The notes beneath the pieces are model-generated. The model saw only the letters and a program-made list of their open reading frames with translations, was not told the origin of the DNA and did not search any database. 64,000 bases of DNA from Candidatus Thiothrix sulfatifontis. Its GTDB lineage: Bacteria; Pseudomonadota; Gammaproteobacteria; Thiotrichales; Thiotrichaceae. The position numbers and the translations under genes are program-made. This document shows, one piece after another, positions 26,077 to 34,837 of the stretch. The number at the start of each line of letters is the position of its first letter. Position 1 is the stretch's first letter. The stretch lies in NCBI GenBank assembly GCA_022828425.1, contig CP094685.1, positions 3,514,046 to 3,578,045 on the forward strand, written 5' to 3'.

Positions 26077-26175
26077 GATGTGGATGAATTGATTGCGGAT
26101 GTAGGGTTCAAGCTTGCTACAGAGGTGGAGGATGGGTTGGAGCGATTTGTGCGGTGGTATCGGGATTACTATTGA
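26074..26175 (+). pseudogene. UDP-glucuronate 4-epimerase remnant, C-terminal end
   Basis: 33 codons, MDVDELIADVGFKLATEVED then GLERFVRWYRDYY, matching the last residues of UDP-glucuronate 4-epimerases (D-V-G-F/Y-x-P-x-T-x-x-E-x-G-I-x-R-F-V-x-W-Y). It starts directly after the repeat copy B at the same boundary (..AACACYCATG) at which the N-terminal remnant starts after copy A. The two remnants are therefore parts of one ancestral gene or of two duplicated copies. Confidence 0.7.
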
Positions 26176-26228
26176 TATAGCACTTGGGAGTGACTGAGCC
26201 AATCAGCTACACTTGCTAGCATGAATTC

Positions 26229-27398
26229 ATGAATAGACACAACACCATGCAAGCACTTGAAATCCTTGATCGCATTCATAACGGTGAAGACAGCACCACG
26301 CAATTCAAACAAGATGTCACCGACGCGAACCGATTGGCGGAAGAGTTGGGCGCTTTCTCTAATGCCGAAGGTGGTTTATTGCTGATTGGGATTGCTGATG
26401 ATGGCTCTGTGACAGGTCTGGATGAGGCACAAATCAGCCGCATTAACCAATTACTCAGCAATACCGCCAATGAAAATGTCAAACCGCCGATTTATCCACT
26501 GACGGAAGTACTTGGTATTCAGGGCAAACGCATCATAGCCGTGAGTGTACGCAAAGGTGAGAATCGCCCTTACCAAACCAGCAAAGGGGTTTATTTCACC
26601 AAATCGGGGAGTGATAAGCGCAAAATGTCGCCGGAAGAGTTGCGGCGTTTGTTTGCCGAGTCTGCGCGGTTATTCGCTGATGAGGAAGCACTCCCCCGCA
26701 GTGACATCACTGACTTGAACACCGAAGCGTTTTATGACTTCTTAAACACGGATAACCGCAGCGTTTATGAGGCGCTAAAACAAGGTAAGTTGACGCTGGC
26801 AACCGTCCTGCAAAATCTTGACCTGTTGCGGGACGACCATCTGACACTGGCTGGCAACCTGATTTTCGGTAAAACACCGCAACGTTTCAGCCCATCATTT
26901 TACGTGGATTGTGTGCATTTTGATGGCGATGATATGGGTGTTGACGGCTTTATTACCAAAGCAACGATCAAAGGCAGTTTGCGCCAACAATACGAAAGCA
27001 CTATGCAGTTCTTACAAATTAACCTGCACCGCATCCCAACAGAATCAGGGTTCAATGCCCAAACAAAGCTGGAAATTGATGAGACGGTGTTGGGTGAATT
27101 ATTGGTAAATGCTTTGATACATCGGGATTACTACATACAATCCTCCGTCAAAGTGTTTGTGTTCAAAACGAGATTGGAAATCGTCAGTCCTGGCAAGCTG
27201 CCTAATTCACTCACGGTGGAAAAAATTAAACAGGGTTTGTCAGTCCACCGCAACCCTATTCTGAATTCGATTTGTAGGCGGGTGTTGCCTTATAGCGGTT
27301 ATGGCAGTGGGATCAAGCGAGCGTTAGCTTTACAACCGAACTTGATATTGGTCGATGATCGCGATAAGGAAGAGTTCCGGTGCGTGATACCGCGTTGA
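26229..27398 (+). CDS. AlbA_2 (Schlafen-like) domain ATP-binding protein, putative regulator
   Basis: 389 aa. N-terminal AlbA_2 domain (residues about 10-130): DSTTQFKQDVTDANRLAEEL, AFSNAEGGLLLIGIADDG, then VYFTKSGSDKRKMSPEELRR. C-terminal HATPase-like region includes LGELLVNALIHRDYY and RLEIVSPGKLP. The family is annotated as putative DNA-binding transcriptional regulators or RecG-like helper proteins; some members belong to phage defence loci, but the biochemical role is unclear. The usual C-terminal winged helix is not obvious; a similar winged helix is fused to the ParE fragment just upstream, so this gene may have lost its own end in a rearrangement. Confidence 0.8.
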   Translation: MNRHNTMQALEILDRIHNGEDSTTQFKQDVTDANRLAEELGAFSNAEGGLLLIGIADDGSVTGLDEAQISRINQLLSNTANENVKPPIYPLTEVLGIQGKRIIAVSVRKGENRPYQTSKGVYFTKSGSDKRKMSPEELRRLFAESARLFADEEALPRSDITDLNTEAFYDFLNTDNRSVYEALKQGKLTLATVLQNLDLLRDDHLTLAGNLIFGKTPQRFSPSFYVDCVHFDGDDMGVDGFITKATIKGSLRQQYESTMQFLQINLHRIPTESGFNAQTKLEIDETVLGELLVNALIHRDYYIQSSVKVFVFKTRLEIVSPGKLPNSLTVEKIKQGLSVHRNPILNSICRRVLPYSGYGSGIKRALALQPNLILVDDRDKEEFRCVIPR

Positions 27399-27428
27399 AG
27401 AGATTACAGGTAATGACATTCCTCTAAA

Positions 27429-27530
27429 AGAACCTCACCCCAACCCCTCTCCTTGACAGGAGAGGGGCTAAGAAATGCGACTCTTTCTCCCCCTCGCCTG
27501 TCAAGGAGAGGGGGCGGGGGGTGAGGTTCT
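27429..27530. repeat. CCTCACCCC-type palindromic repeat
   Basis: AGAACCTCACCCC at the left end and GGGGTGAGGTTCT at the right end are exact inverted repeats. Internally CTCTCCTTGACAGG pairs with CCTGTCAAGGAGAG. Same family as the element inside yejF and the short one inside the SDR gene at 40501. Confidence 0.85.
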
Positions 27531-27575
27531 TCATGAATATTCAAATCTCGGCGAGGTCGGGTATATGCGAATGCC

Positions 27576-27655
27576 CTTCGACTCCGCTCAGGGCGCGGGT
27601 AAGTGGTGGACTCGCGAACTACCGCGAGGCATCCGTGGGCTGAGCGTAGTCGAAG
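27576..27655. repeat. TTCGACTACGCTCAG-type repeat, copy C
   Basis: Starts CTTCGACTCCGCTCAG and ends CTGAGCGTAGTCGAAG; the 50-bp interior is identical to copies A and B. Unlike them it is not followed by the CAGATAAACACYCATG extension. Confidence 0.85.
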
Positions 27656-27696
27656 CCCTGTTCCCCGTGAGTTTTACTCTCCACAATTGACTAGAA

Positions 27697-27712
27697 TGTG
27701 ACCGCCATCACA
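27697..27712. promoter_or_regulatory. CRP/Vfr-type site, leader 2
   Basis: TGTGA-CCGCCA-TCACA, perfect palindromic consensus; TAAGCT at 27734 starts 29.5 bp from its centre. Confidence 0.72.
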
Positions 27713-27790
27713 GGCATAATCCCCACATTGCATTAAGCTATGGTACATCTACGTTAACAACGTTTACTGATGCCGACCATGACAAGGTAG

Positions 27791-27802
27791 GGCGGTAGCG
27801 TT
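27791..27802 (+). promoter_or_regulatory. ops-like element, leader 2 first
   Basis: GGCGGTAGCGTT, one base different from canonical GGCGGTAGCGTG at the last position. Confidence 0.7.
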
Positions 27803-27859
27803 CTTGATGCGGGCTTACATCTTCTGTTTTTTGATTTGATGCTGATAATGACGAGGTAG

Positions 27860-27871
27860 GGCGGTAGCGTG
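27860..27871 (+). promoter_or_regulatory. ops element, leader 2 second
   Basis: GGCGGTAGCGTG, exact match, 69 bp after the first ops-like element in this leader. Confidence 0.8.
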
Positions 27872-28031
27872 TCTGGCGCTGGCATATTCCTCACGTATTT
27901 GAAATAACCACCCTGAAGTTAGGCTGGATGCTGTGCAGTAAGCAAGAATACGGCATATACCATCGGCACATGAGAATTAGGTTTCCTTGGCAGGGTTCCC
28001 CGTGAATTTTAGCCCCCACAATTGACTAGAA

Positions 28032-28047
28032 TGTGACCGCTATCACA
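28032..28047. promoter_or_regulatory. CRP/Vfr-type site, leader 3
   Basis: TGTGA-CCGCTA-TCACA; TAAGCT at 28069 starts 29.5 bp from its centre. Both half-sites are kept although the spacer has changed by one base compared with the other leaders. Confidence 0.72.
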
Positions 28048-28123
28048 GGCATAATTCCCGCATTACATTAAGCTATGGTACATCTCACACGAACACTTAC
28101 TGATGCCGACCATGACAAGGTAG

Positions 28124-28135
28124 GGCGGTAGCGTT
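28124..28135 (+). promoter_or_regulatory. ops-like element, leader 3 first
   Basis: GGCGGTAGCGTT, one base from canonical ops at the last position. Confidence 0.7.
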
Positions 28136-28192
28136 CTTGATGCGGGCTTACATCTTCTGTTTTTTGATTTGATGCTGATAATGACGAGGTAG

Positions 28193-28204
28193 GGCGGTAG
28201 CGTG
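28193..28204 (+). promoter_or_regulatory. ops element, leader 3 second
   Basis: GGCGGTAGCGTG, exact match, 27 bp before the start of the fcl remnant. Confidence 0.8.
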
Positions 28205-28230
28205 TCTGGCTACTGTATTCTTAAAAACTC

Positions 28231-28695
28231 ATGAATAAAAATGCAAAAATCTTCGTCACCGGGCATCGTGGCATGGTCGGCAGTGCGTTGGTGCGCCGCC
28301 TGCAAGCGGGTGGTTATACCAATATCATTACCCGTTCACAGCAGGAGCTGGATTTACTCAGGGAGCTTGTGGTGTGGGGAACGGGAACGCCACGGCGCGA
28401 GTTTTTGTATGTGGATGATGTGGCGGATGCCTGTGTGTTTTTGATGGAACAACGGTTTGCGGGGTCGTTGCTGAATATTGGCACGGGGCAGGATGTGACG
28501 ATTCGGGAACTGGCAGAAACCATTATGGACGTGGTGGGGTTTGAGGGGCGGATTGTGTTTGATGCGAGTAAGCCGGATGGGACGATGCGGAAGGTGTTGG
28601 ATGTGTCACTGTTGAACGCCCAACATTGGCAAGCCAGTAAGTCTCTACCTGCGGGAATTGCGGATACTTACAAGGCTTATAGGTCTGCGTTATGA
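28231..28695 (+). pseudogene. GDP-L-fucose synthase gene with large in-frame internal deletion
   Basis: 154 codons against about 320 in intact enzymes. Residues 1-43 (KIFVTGHRGMVGSALVRRLQ, then TRSQQELDLL) are the Rossmann start; from residue 46 (VVWGTGTPRREFLYVDDVAD) it continues with the substrate-binding C-terminal half. The middle with the catalytic Ser and Y-x3-K is absent, so it cannot work as a GDP-4-keto-6-deoxymannose epimerase/reductase. The frame is kept, so a stable truncated protein is possible. It stands directly behind the ops leader copy 3, ahead of the rml genes, where it may now act only as a leader ORF. Confidence 0.8.
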
Positions 28696-28717
28696 AAATC
28701 CTCACCAGGGTGGTGAA

Positions 28718-29755
28718 ATGAAACAGGAAATACTGAATCAACAAGGTTACGCAGAATTTCTGGGTGCGCTTAAGGCTAGTATCCGGCAACGCCAGTACCA
28801 AGCGTTGCGGGCGGTCAACCATGAATTGCTCGCGCTTTACTGGGATATGGGTCAGGCTATTCACCAAAAACAACAGGAGCTGGGCTGGGGTAAAGCGATT
28901 GTCGAGACACTGGCGCATGATCTGCAAGCGGAGTTTCCGGGACGCAATGGCTTTTCCGCCCAAAACCTATGGTTTATGCGGCAATTCTACCGGGAATACA
29001 GTGAACTACCAAAACTCCAACCATTGGTTAGAGAAATCAGTTGGGCTAAAAATCTTGTTATCCTGAGCCGTTGCAAAGATCCGCTTGAGCGTGAATTTTA
29101 CCTGCGGAGTACGGCGCGTTTTGGCTGGACGAAGGCGGTGTTACAGCACCAGATAGATAATAAGACTTACGAAAAATACTTGCTCAATCAGACTAATTTT
29201 GACCAGACGCTAACGGCGGAACTTCAGGCACAGGCTGCTTTGGCGGTCAAAGATCATTATACCTTTGATTTTCTGGAACTTGCGGAAGCACACAGCGAAC
29301 GTCAGCTTGAACAGGCATTGGTCGCGAATTTACGCCATTTTCTTATTGAACTGGGTGGCTTTTTCACCTTTATCGGCAACCAGCACCGCCTTGAGGTCGG
29401 TGGGCAGGAATACTTCATTGATCTGCTGCTGTTTCATCGGCGCTTGCGTTGCTTGGTCGCCATTGAACTCAAGATTGGTGACTTCAAGCCGGAACACAAA
29501 GGTAAGATGGAGTTTTATCTGGAGGCTCTGGAAGCCAGCGAATGTCTTCCAGAGGAAAACCCACCCATCGGTATCATTATCTGCCGTGGGAAGAACAAAA
29601 CGGTGGTGGAGTATGCCTTACGTAATGCCACCCGCCCATTGGGAATTGCCACCTATTCTGTCGTGCCACGTCTGCCAGAGAATATCCAAACTGAACTACC
29701 CAGCCCTGAACAAATTGCTGAACGGCTGGGTGCTTGGTTGACTGCGGATGAGTAA
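28718..29755 (+). CDS. YhcG/DUF1016-family PD-(D/E)XK nuclease-domain protein
   Basis: 345 aa from the ATG at 28718 (GGTGG upstream); the longer frame-open start lies in the fcl remnant. The N-terminal helical DUF1016 domain has HELLALYWDMGQAIHQKQQE, GWGKAIVETLAHDLQAEFPG and SAQNLWFMRQFYREYS. The C-terminal nuclease-like domain has EYFIDLLLFHRRLRCLVAIELKIGDF with the D-x(n)-E-x-K motif. E. coli YhcG-type proteins are linked to recombination or defence and to Rpn-like nucleases; function here is unknown. The gene interrupts the polysaccharide operon between the fcl remnant and rmlA and is probably an insertion. Confidence 0.87.
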   Translation: MKQEILNQQGYAEFLGALKASIRQRQYQALRAVNHELLALYWDMGQAIHQKQQELGWGKAIVETLAHDLQAEFPGRNGFSAQNLWFMRQFYREYSELPKLQPLVREISWAKNLVILSRCKDPLEREFYLRSTARFGWTKAVLQHQIDNKTYEKYLLNQTNFDQTLTAELQAQAALAVKDHYTFDFLELAEAHSERQLEQALVANLRHFLIELGGFFTFIGNQHRLEVGGQEYFIDLLLFHRRLRCLVAIELKIGDFKPEHKGKMEFYLEALEASECLPEENPPIGIIICRGKNKTVVEYALRNATRPLGIATYSVVPRLPENIQTELPSPEQIAERLGAWLTADE

Positions 29756-29801
29756 CCGCTAGAAGCAAGCACACCGCTACATAAAGGTTTAAGAATTACC
29801 T

Positions 29802-30679
<878 letters not shown>

Positions 30680-30683
<4 letters not shown>

Positions 30684-31735
30684 CAACAACACACAATCCT
30701 CAACGCTTACTCGTCACGGGTGGAGCTGGCTTCATTGGCACTAACTTTGTGCATTATTGGCTTGAACAATACCCTGATGCGCATATCGTGGTGTTGGATG
30801 TGCTGACGTATGCGGGGCGGCGTGAAAACCTGCAAGCGCATGAGGGGAAAAGCAATTTTCGCTTTGTGCAGGGTGATATTTTGGATCAGGCATTGGTGAC
30901 AACGCTGTTGCGTGAGGAAACCATTGACACCATCGTGCATTTTGCGGCGGAATCGCACGTTGACCGTTCGATTTACGGGCCGGATGCTTTCCTGAAAACC
31001 AATATTGATGGTACGCACAGTTTGCTGAAAGCAGCTAAAACGGTGTGGTTGGATGAAAAGCCGGGGTTTGCACACCGTTTTCATCATGTGTCGACGGATG
31101 AGGTGTATGGGACGCTTTCCCCTACTGACCCTGCATTTACGGAAACCACACCGTATGCACCGAATTCACCGTATGCAGCGAGTAAAGCAGCTTCGGATCA
31201 TATTGTGCGGGCGTATCAGCACACTTATGGGTTACAAACGACCACTAGCAACTGCTCTAATAATTACGGCCCTTATCAATACCCTGAAAAATTGATACCA
31301 CTGGCGATTTCACGTTTGCTGCAAGGTCAAGCTGTATCGATTTATGGCGATGGCTTGCAAGTGCGTGACTGGTTGTATGTGGATGACCATAATCGCGGGA
31401 TTGATCTGATTATTCGTAAAGGGCGGGTTGGCGAAACTTATAATATCGGTGGGAATAATGAACAGGCGAATATCAACCTGATTCACACACTGTGTGACTT
31501 GTTGAATGCGCGTTTCCCCGAATCGCCGAATGTGCCGCATCAGCAGCATATTACTTATGTGACGGATAGACTGGGGCATGATCGGCGTTATGCGATTGAT
31601 AACAGCAAAATTTGCTACGAGCTTGGTTATCAGCCACAAGAAACCTTCACGTCAGGCTTGAGTAAGACCGTAGACTGGTATCTGAATGGTGCAGCTTTTT
31701 GGCGTGGTGGTGTAGAACTGTTTGGATTTCACTAA
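30680..31735 (+). CDS. rmlB: dTDP-glucose 4,6-dehydratase RmlB
   Basis: 351 aa extended SDR. NAD site [15 protein letters not shown] at residues 13-27, [22 protein letters not shown], the STDEVYG motif with active-site Asp-Glu, and the catalytic Y-x3-K in [13 protein letters not shown]. The last third has [10 protein letters not shown] and [12 protein letters not shown], typical of RmlB. It converts dTDP-glucose to dTDP-4-keto-6-deoxyglucose, the substrate for the aminotransferase encoded next. Cotranscribed with rmlA (4-bp overlap). Confidence 0.96.
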
Positions 31736-31755
31736 ATAATAAACGGAATTTAATT

Positions 31756-32871
31756 ATGGATAATGATAAGCCCATCTACGTTACACAGCCCTATTTACCC
31801 CCGCTAGAAGAGCTAATTCCTTATCTTGAAAAGATTTGGGATAACAAAGTGCTTACTAATGGTGGGCCTTTTCATCAACAATTAGAAAAAGCGTTGTGTG
31901 AGTATTTAAGTGTTGAACACATTGCCTTATTTGCCAATGGTACAATTGCATTGGTCACGGCTTTGCAAGCCCTGCGTATTACCGGTGAGGTGATTACTAC
32001 GCCGTATTCGTTTGTGGCAACAGCGCACTCACTGCTGTGGAACGGTATTAAGCCTGTATTTGTTGATATTGACCCTAACACGCTGAATCTTGAGCCGAGC
32101 AAAATTGAAGCAGCTATTACACCACAAACCACTGCGATTATGCCGGTGCATGTCTATGGACACCCTTGTGATGTTGATGCTATTCAGAAAATTGCAGATA
32201 ACTATAATTTGCGCGTGATTTATGATGCCGCCCATGCGTTTGGGGTTAAATGTCATTGTGGCAGTGTTTTGAATCACGGTGATTTGTCGGTTTTGAGTTT
32301 TCATGCCACTAAGGTTTTTAACACCTTTGAAGGTGGTGCAATTATTTGCCCTGATGCAAAAACAAAACAGCGTATTGACCATTTGAAAAATTTCGGCTTT
32401 GTTGATGAGATCACCGTTGTTGCTCCTGGCATTAATGGGAAAATGAGTGAACTCAATGCGGCTGTAGGCTTATTGCAGTTACAACATATTGATGAGGCTT
32501 TGAAATACCGCCAAGAAATTGATGCGCATTATCGTGAAGCTTTAGCTAATGTTAAGGGAATCCGTTGCGTTAATGATGCTGGCGAACAAGCGGCTAATTA
32601 TGCCTATTTCCCTATCATGGTCGAAGATGATTATCCATTAAACCGTGATGAGCTATATTTCAAATTGCGGGAACATAACATTTTTGCACGTCGCTATTTT
32701 TATCCATTAATTTCAGAATTCCCTATGTATCGCGGCTTGCGCTCTGCGACACCTGACAATTTACCCGTTGCCTCAAAAGCAGCGCAACAAGTGATTTGCT
32801 TGCCTATCTATCCAAATCTTTCGCATCATGAGCAACAACGAATTATTCAGGTTATTGCCGGAGAAAAATAA
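31756..32871 (+). CDS. PLP-dependent nucleotide-sugar aminotransferase (DegT/DnrJ/EryC1/StrS family)
   Basis: 371 aa from the ATG at 31756 (AACGGAATT upstream); a longer open frame begins in rmlB. Family motifs: LTNGGPFHQQLEKALCEYL, FANGTIALVTALQAL, TPYSFVATAHSLLWNGIKPV, FVDIDPNTLNLEP, VIYDAAHAFG and the Schiff-base Lys in SFHATKVFNTFEGGA. It transfers an amino group from glutamate to a 4-keto (or 3-keto) dTDP-6-deoxyhexose made by RmlB. No 3,4-ketoisomerase (FdtA type) is nearby, so a 4-amino product (dTDP-Qui4N or Fuc4N, VioA/FdtB-like) is the simpler inference. The stop overlaps the acetyltransferase start. Confidence 0.9.
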   Translation: MDNDKPIYVTQPYLPPLEELIPYLEKIWDNKVLTNGGPFHQQLEKALCEYLSVEHIALFANGTIALVTALQALRITGEVITTPYSFVATAHSLLWNGIKPVFVDIDPNTLNLEPSKIEAAITPQTTAIMPVHVYGHPCDVDAIQKIADNYNLRVIYDAAHAFGVKCHCGSVLNHGDLSVLSFHATKVFNTFEGGAIICPDAKTKQRIDHLKNFGFVDEITVVAPGINGKMSELNAAVGLLQLQHIDEALKYRQEIDAHYREALANVKGIRCVNDAGEQAANYAYFPIMVEDDYPLNRDELYFKLREHNIFARRYFYPLISEFPMYRGLRSATPDNLPVASKAAQQVICLPIYPNLSHHEQQRIIQVIAGEK

Positions 32872-33446
32872 TGGCAGCTATTAGTCATGAAACTCTAGAA
32901 CAGATGGGCTTTGCTGAAATTGGTAGTAATGTCCTAATCTCAGAAAAAGCCACTTTTTATAATTGCAATAAAATTAAATTATTGGATAACTGCCGTATAG
33001 ATGATTTCTGTGTAGTTGCAGCAGGAGAAGGAGGAGTTAATGTTGGGCGATATGTCCATATTGCTGTAGGCTCAACATTGATCGGGGCTGGAAATATAAC
33101 ATTATCTGACTTTAGTGGTTTATCATCAAGAGTTGCTATTTACTCAAGTAGTGATGATTACTCTGGGGCTTTCATGACTAATCCTACTGTTCCTAAACAG
33201 CTCACTAATGTCAAACATGCTGATGTTTATTTAGGTAAGCATGTCATTGTGGGTAGTGGGAGTGTGATATTGCCGGGGGTTAGATTGGAGGAAGGTGTGG
33301 CTATCGGAGCTTTATCTTTGGTCACGAAAAGCTGTAAGACTTTTGGGATTTATGCAGGGAATCCAGCTAAACTTATCAAAGAAAGAAAAAAAGACTTATT
33401 AACATTAGAACAACAATTATTAAACCACAAGAAAAATGAATCTTAA
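32871..33446 (+). CDS. Left-handed beta-helix acetyltransferase (WbbJ/LacA type)
   Basis: 191 aa. Hexapeptide-repeat rungs run from about residue 15 to 165 (IGSNVLISEKATFYNCNKI, then VNVGRYVHIAVGSTLIGAG and VYLGKHVIVGSGSVILPGVR), ending with AIGALSLVTKSCKTFGIYAG and the NPAKLIKER motif typical of O-acetyltransferases. The position directly after the aminotransferase suggests it acetylates the amino sugar or another residue of the repeat unit using acetyl-CoA. N- or O-specificity cannot be told from sequence. Its 3' end overlaps wzx by 11 bp. Confidence 0.88.
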   Translation: MAAISHETLEQMGFAEIGSNVLISEKATFYNCNKIKLLDNCRIDDFCVVAAGEGGVNVGRYVHIAVGSTLIGAGNITLSDFSGLSSRVAIYSSSDDYSGAFMTNPTVPKQLTNVKHADVYLGKHVIVGSGSVILPGVRLEEGVAIGALSLVTKSCKTFGIYAGNPAKLIKERKKDLLTLEQQLLNHKKNES

Positions 33447-34812
33447 AAGAAACATAGTTGCCAGCTATGCCAGCCAAATCTATATTACTTCCGTTGGGAT
33501 TCTTACACTTCCATTATACATAAAATATATGGGGGCAGAAGCCTATGGTTTAGTAGGCTTCTTTGCTATGTTGCAGGCATGGTTTGCCCTTTTAGATTTA
33601 GGCTTAACACCCACTATTGCGAGAGAAACTGCAAAATTCAGGGCGGGGGGCTATGACGGACTTTATTACCGTCAACTCTTTAGGGCATTAAATTTACTTT
33701 TTTTCGGTATCGCAATAATTGGTGGAATACTATTATTCTTTAACGCTGAAGCGATTGGTAATCACTGGTTAAAAATAGAAAAATTATCCATCACAGAAGT
33801 TAGCTTTGCTTTGCAAGTGATGGCCATTAGCGTCGCTCTGCGCTGGATGACAGGTCTATATCGGGGAGTGGTTTCTGGCTCAGAATTGTTAGTTTGGTTA
33901 AGTGGATTTAATGCGTTTATTGCAACATTACGCTTTTTGGTGATTTTTCCTGTATTGTGGCATTTCGGCGCAACACCAACGGTTTTCTTTAGCTTTCAAC
34001 TCTTTGTTGCGATTATTGAATACTGTGGTCTGTTCTTGAAATCTCGATCACTATTACCAAAGCTTGGTAAGGCTCAACAAATAGGCTTTTCAATCAAACC
34101 GATTAAGAATGTTCTTCAGTTTTCACTAGGAATTGCTCTGACCTCAGGGTTGTGGGTTCTTGTAACCCAAACTGATAAGCTCATCATGTCAAAACTTTTG
34201 ACATTAGAAGAATATGGGTATTTTACCCTAGCTGTATTGGTAGCCAGTGGCATTATGATGATTTCCGCACCTATTAGTTCATCCATCATGCCGCGTATGA
34301 CAAAACTTTACGAAGAAGGTAAGCAAGATGAACTTATCGCGTTGTACCGAAAGTCAACGCAGTTAGTTACTGTCATTGCAGGGTCTATAGCTATTATTTT
34401 AGCTGGGTTTTCAGAAACCATATTGTACTTGTGGACAGGTAACAAACATATTGTAGAGACGGCAGCACCAATATTGACATTATATGCCATTGGTTATGGT
34501 ATCTTAGCTGTTTCAGCATTTCCGTATTATCTTCAGTATGCAATGGGTAAACTGCGTTTACATGTTATTGGAAGCATTCTGTATGTGGCAGTTTTGTTGC
34601 CTATTTTATTTTGGGCTACTGAACAGTATGGGATGGTTGGGGCTGGGTATGCGTGGGTAATAGCAAATATTACCTATTTATTCGGATATACACAGATTGT
34701 CCATAATAAATATGCACCTAATATTCATTTGTCTTGGTTGGTTAAAGATGTTTTTTTGATGCTTACCCCATCTGCAATCATATATTTACTAATAATCACC
34801 ATAAGTGGTTAG
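33436..34812 (+). CDS. wzx: Oligosaccharide flippase (Wzx-like)
   Basis: 458 aa, highly hydrophobic, about 12-14 membrane segments spread over the length. The N-terminus (RNIVASYASQIYITSVGILT, LPLYIKYMGAEAYGLVGFFA) is typical of the polysaccharide-synthesis (PST)/MOP-superfamily flippases. It would move undecaprenyl-PP-linked repeat units across the inner membrane, for polymerisation by the Wzy encoded at 36905. Low GC content sets in around here and lasts to about 39 kb, which suggests the core glycan genes were acquired together. Confidence 0.9.
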   Translation: MNLKRNIVASYASQIYITSVGILTLPLYIKYMGAEAYGLVGFFAMLQAWFALLDLGLTPTIARETAKFRAGGYDGLYYRQLFRALNLLFFGIAIIGGILLFFNAEAIGNHWLKIEKLSITEVSFALQVMAISVALRWMTGLYRGVVSGSELLVWLSGFNAFIATLRFLVIFPVLWHFGATPTVFFSFQLFVAIIEYCGLFLKSRSLLPKLGKAQQIGFSIKPIKNVLQFSLGIALTSGLWVLVTQTDKLIMSKLLTLEEYGYFTLAVLVASGIMMISAPISSSIMPRMTKLYEEGKQDELIALYRKSTQLVTVIAGSIAIILAGFSETILYLWTGNKHIVETAAPILTLYAIGYGILAVSAFPYYLQYAMGKLRLHVIGSILYVAVLLPILFWATEQYGMVGAGYAWVIANITYLFGYTQIVHNKYAPNIHLSWLVKDVFLMLTPSAIIYLLIITISG

Positions 34813-34837
34813 AAAGTTTTAGTTTGGATAAATTTTT

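Larger units (their letters stand above)
27686..27912 (+). repeat. JUMPstart-like leader, copy 2 (no gene attached)
   Basis: Same beginning as copy 1 but with two ops elements 69 bp apart. It ends TTTGAAATAACCACC, as before the ugd start, but then reads CTGAAG where ugd has ATGAAA. The leader has therefore lost its gene; it looks like a duplicated ugd leader. Confidence 0.85.
28021..28210 (+). repeat. JUMPstart-like leader, copy 3 (upstream of the fcl remnant and rml operon)
   Basis: Starts ATTGACTAGAATGTGACC, nearly identical to copy 2 including the two ops elements at the same 69-bp spacing. It is the only leader positioned to drive the long rmlA-to-SDR transcription unit. Confidence 0.85.
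27399..28230. other. 832-bp gene-free stretch made of repeats and two ops leaders
   Basis: From left to right: CCTCACCCC palindrome (27429-27530), TTCGACTACGCTCAG-type repeat copy C (27576-27655), leader copy 2 (27686-27912), about 108 bp without a recognisable gene that repeats the sequence preceding copy 2 (TTCCCCGTGARTTTTA), then leader copy 3 (28021-28210). Open frames here are accidental. Confidence 0.8.

Noticed and set aside
24789..26202. Two minus-strand ORFs with the same start MHECLSVGGEVGLRLRS or IHGCLSVGGEVGLRLRS
   Set aside because: Both are translations of repeat copies A and B read backwards; similarity comes from the repeat, not from a gene family.
27475..27690. 71-codon ORF in the repeat region
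   Set aside because: It is made entirely of two dispersed repeats and has no independent coding signal.
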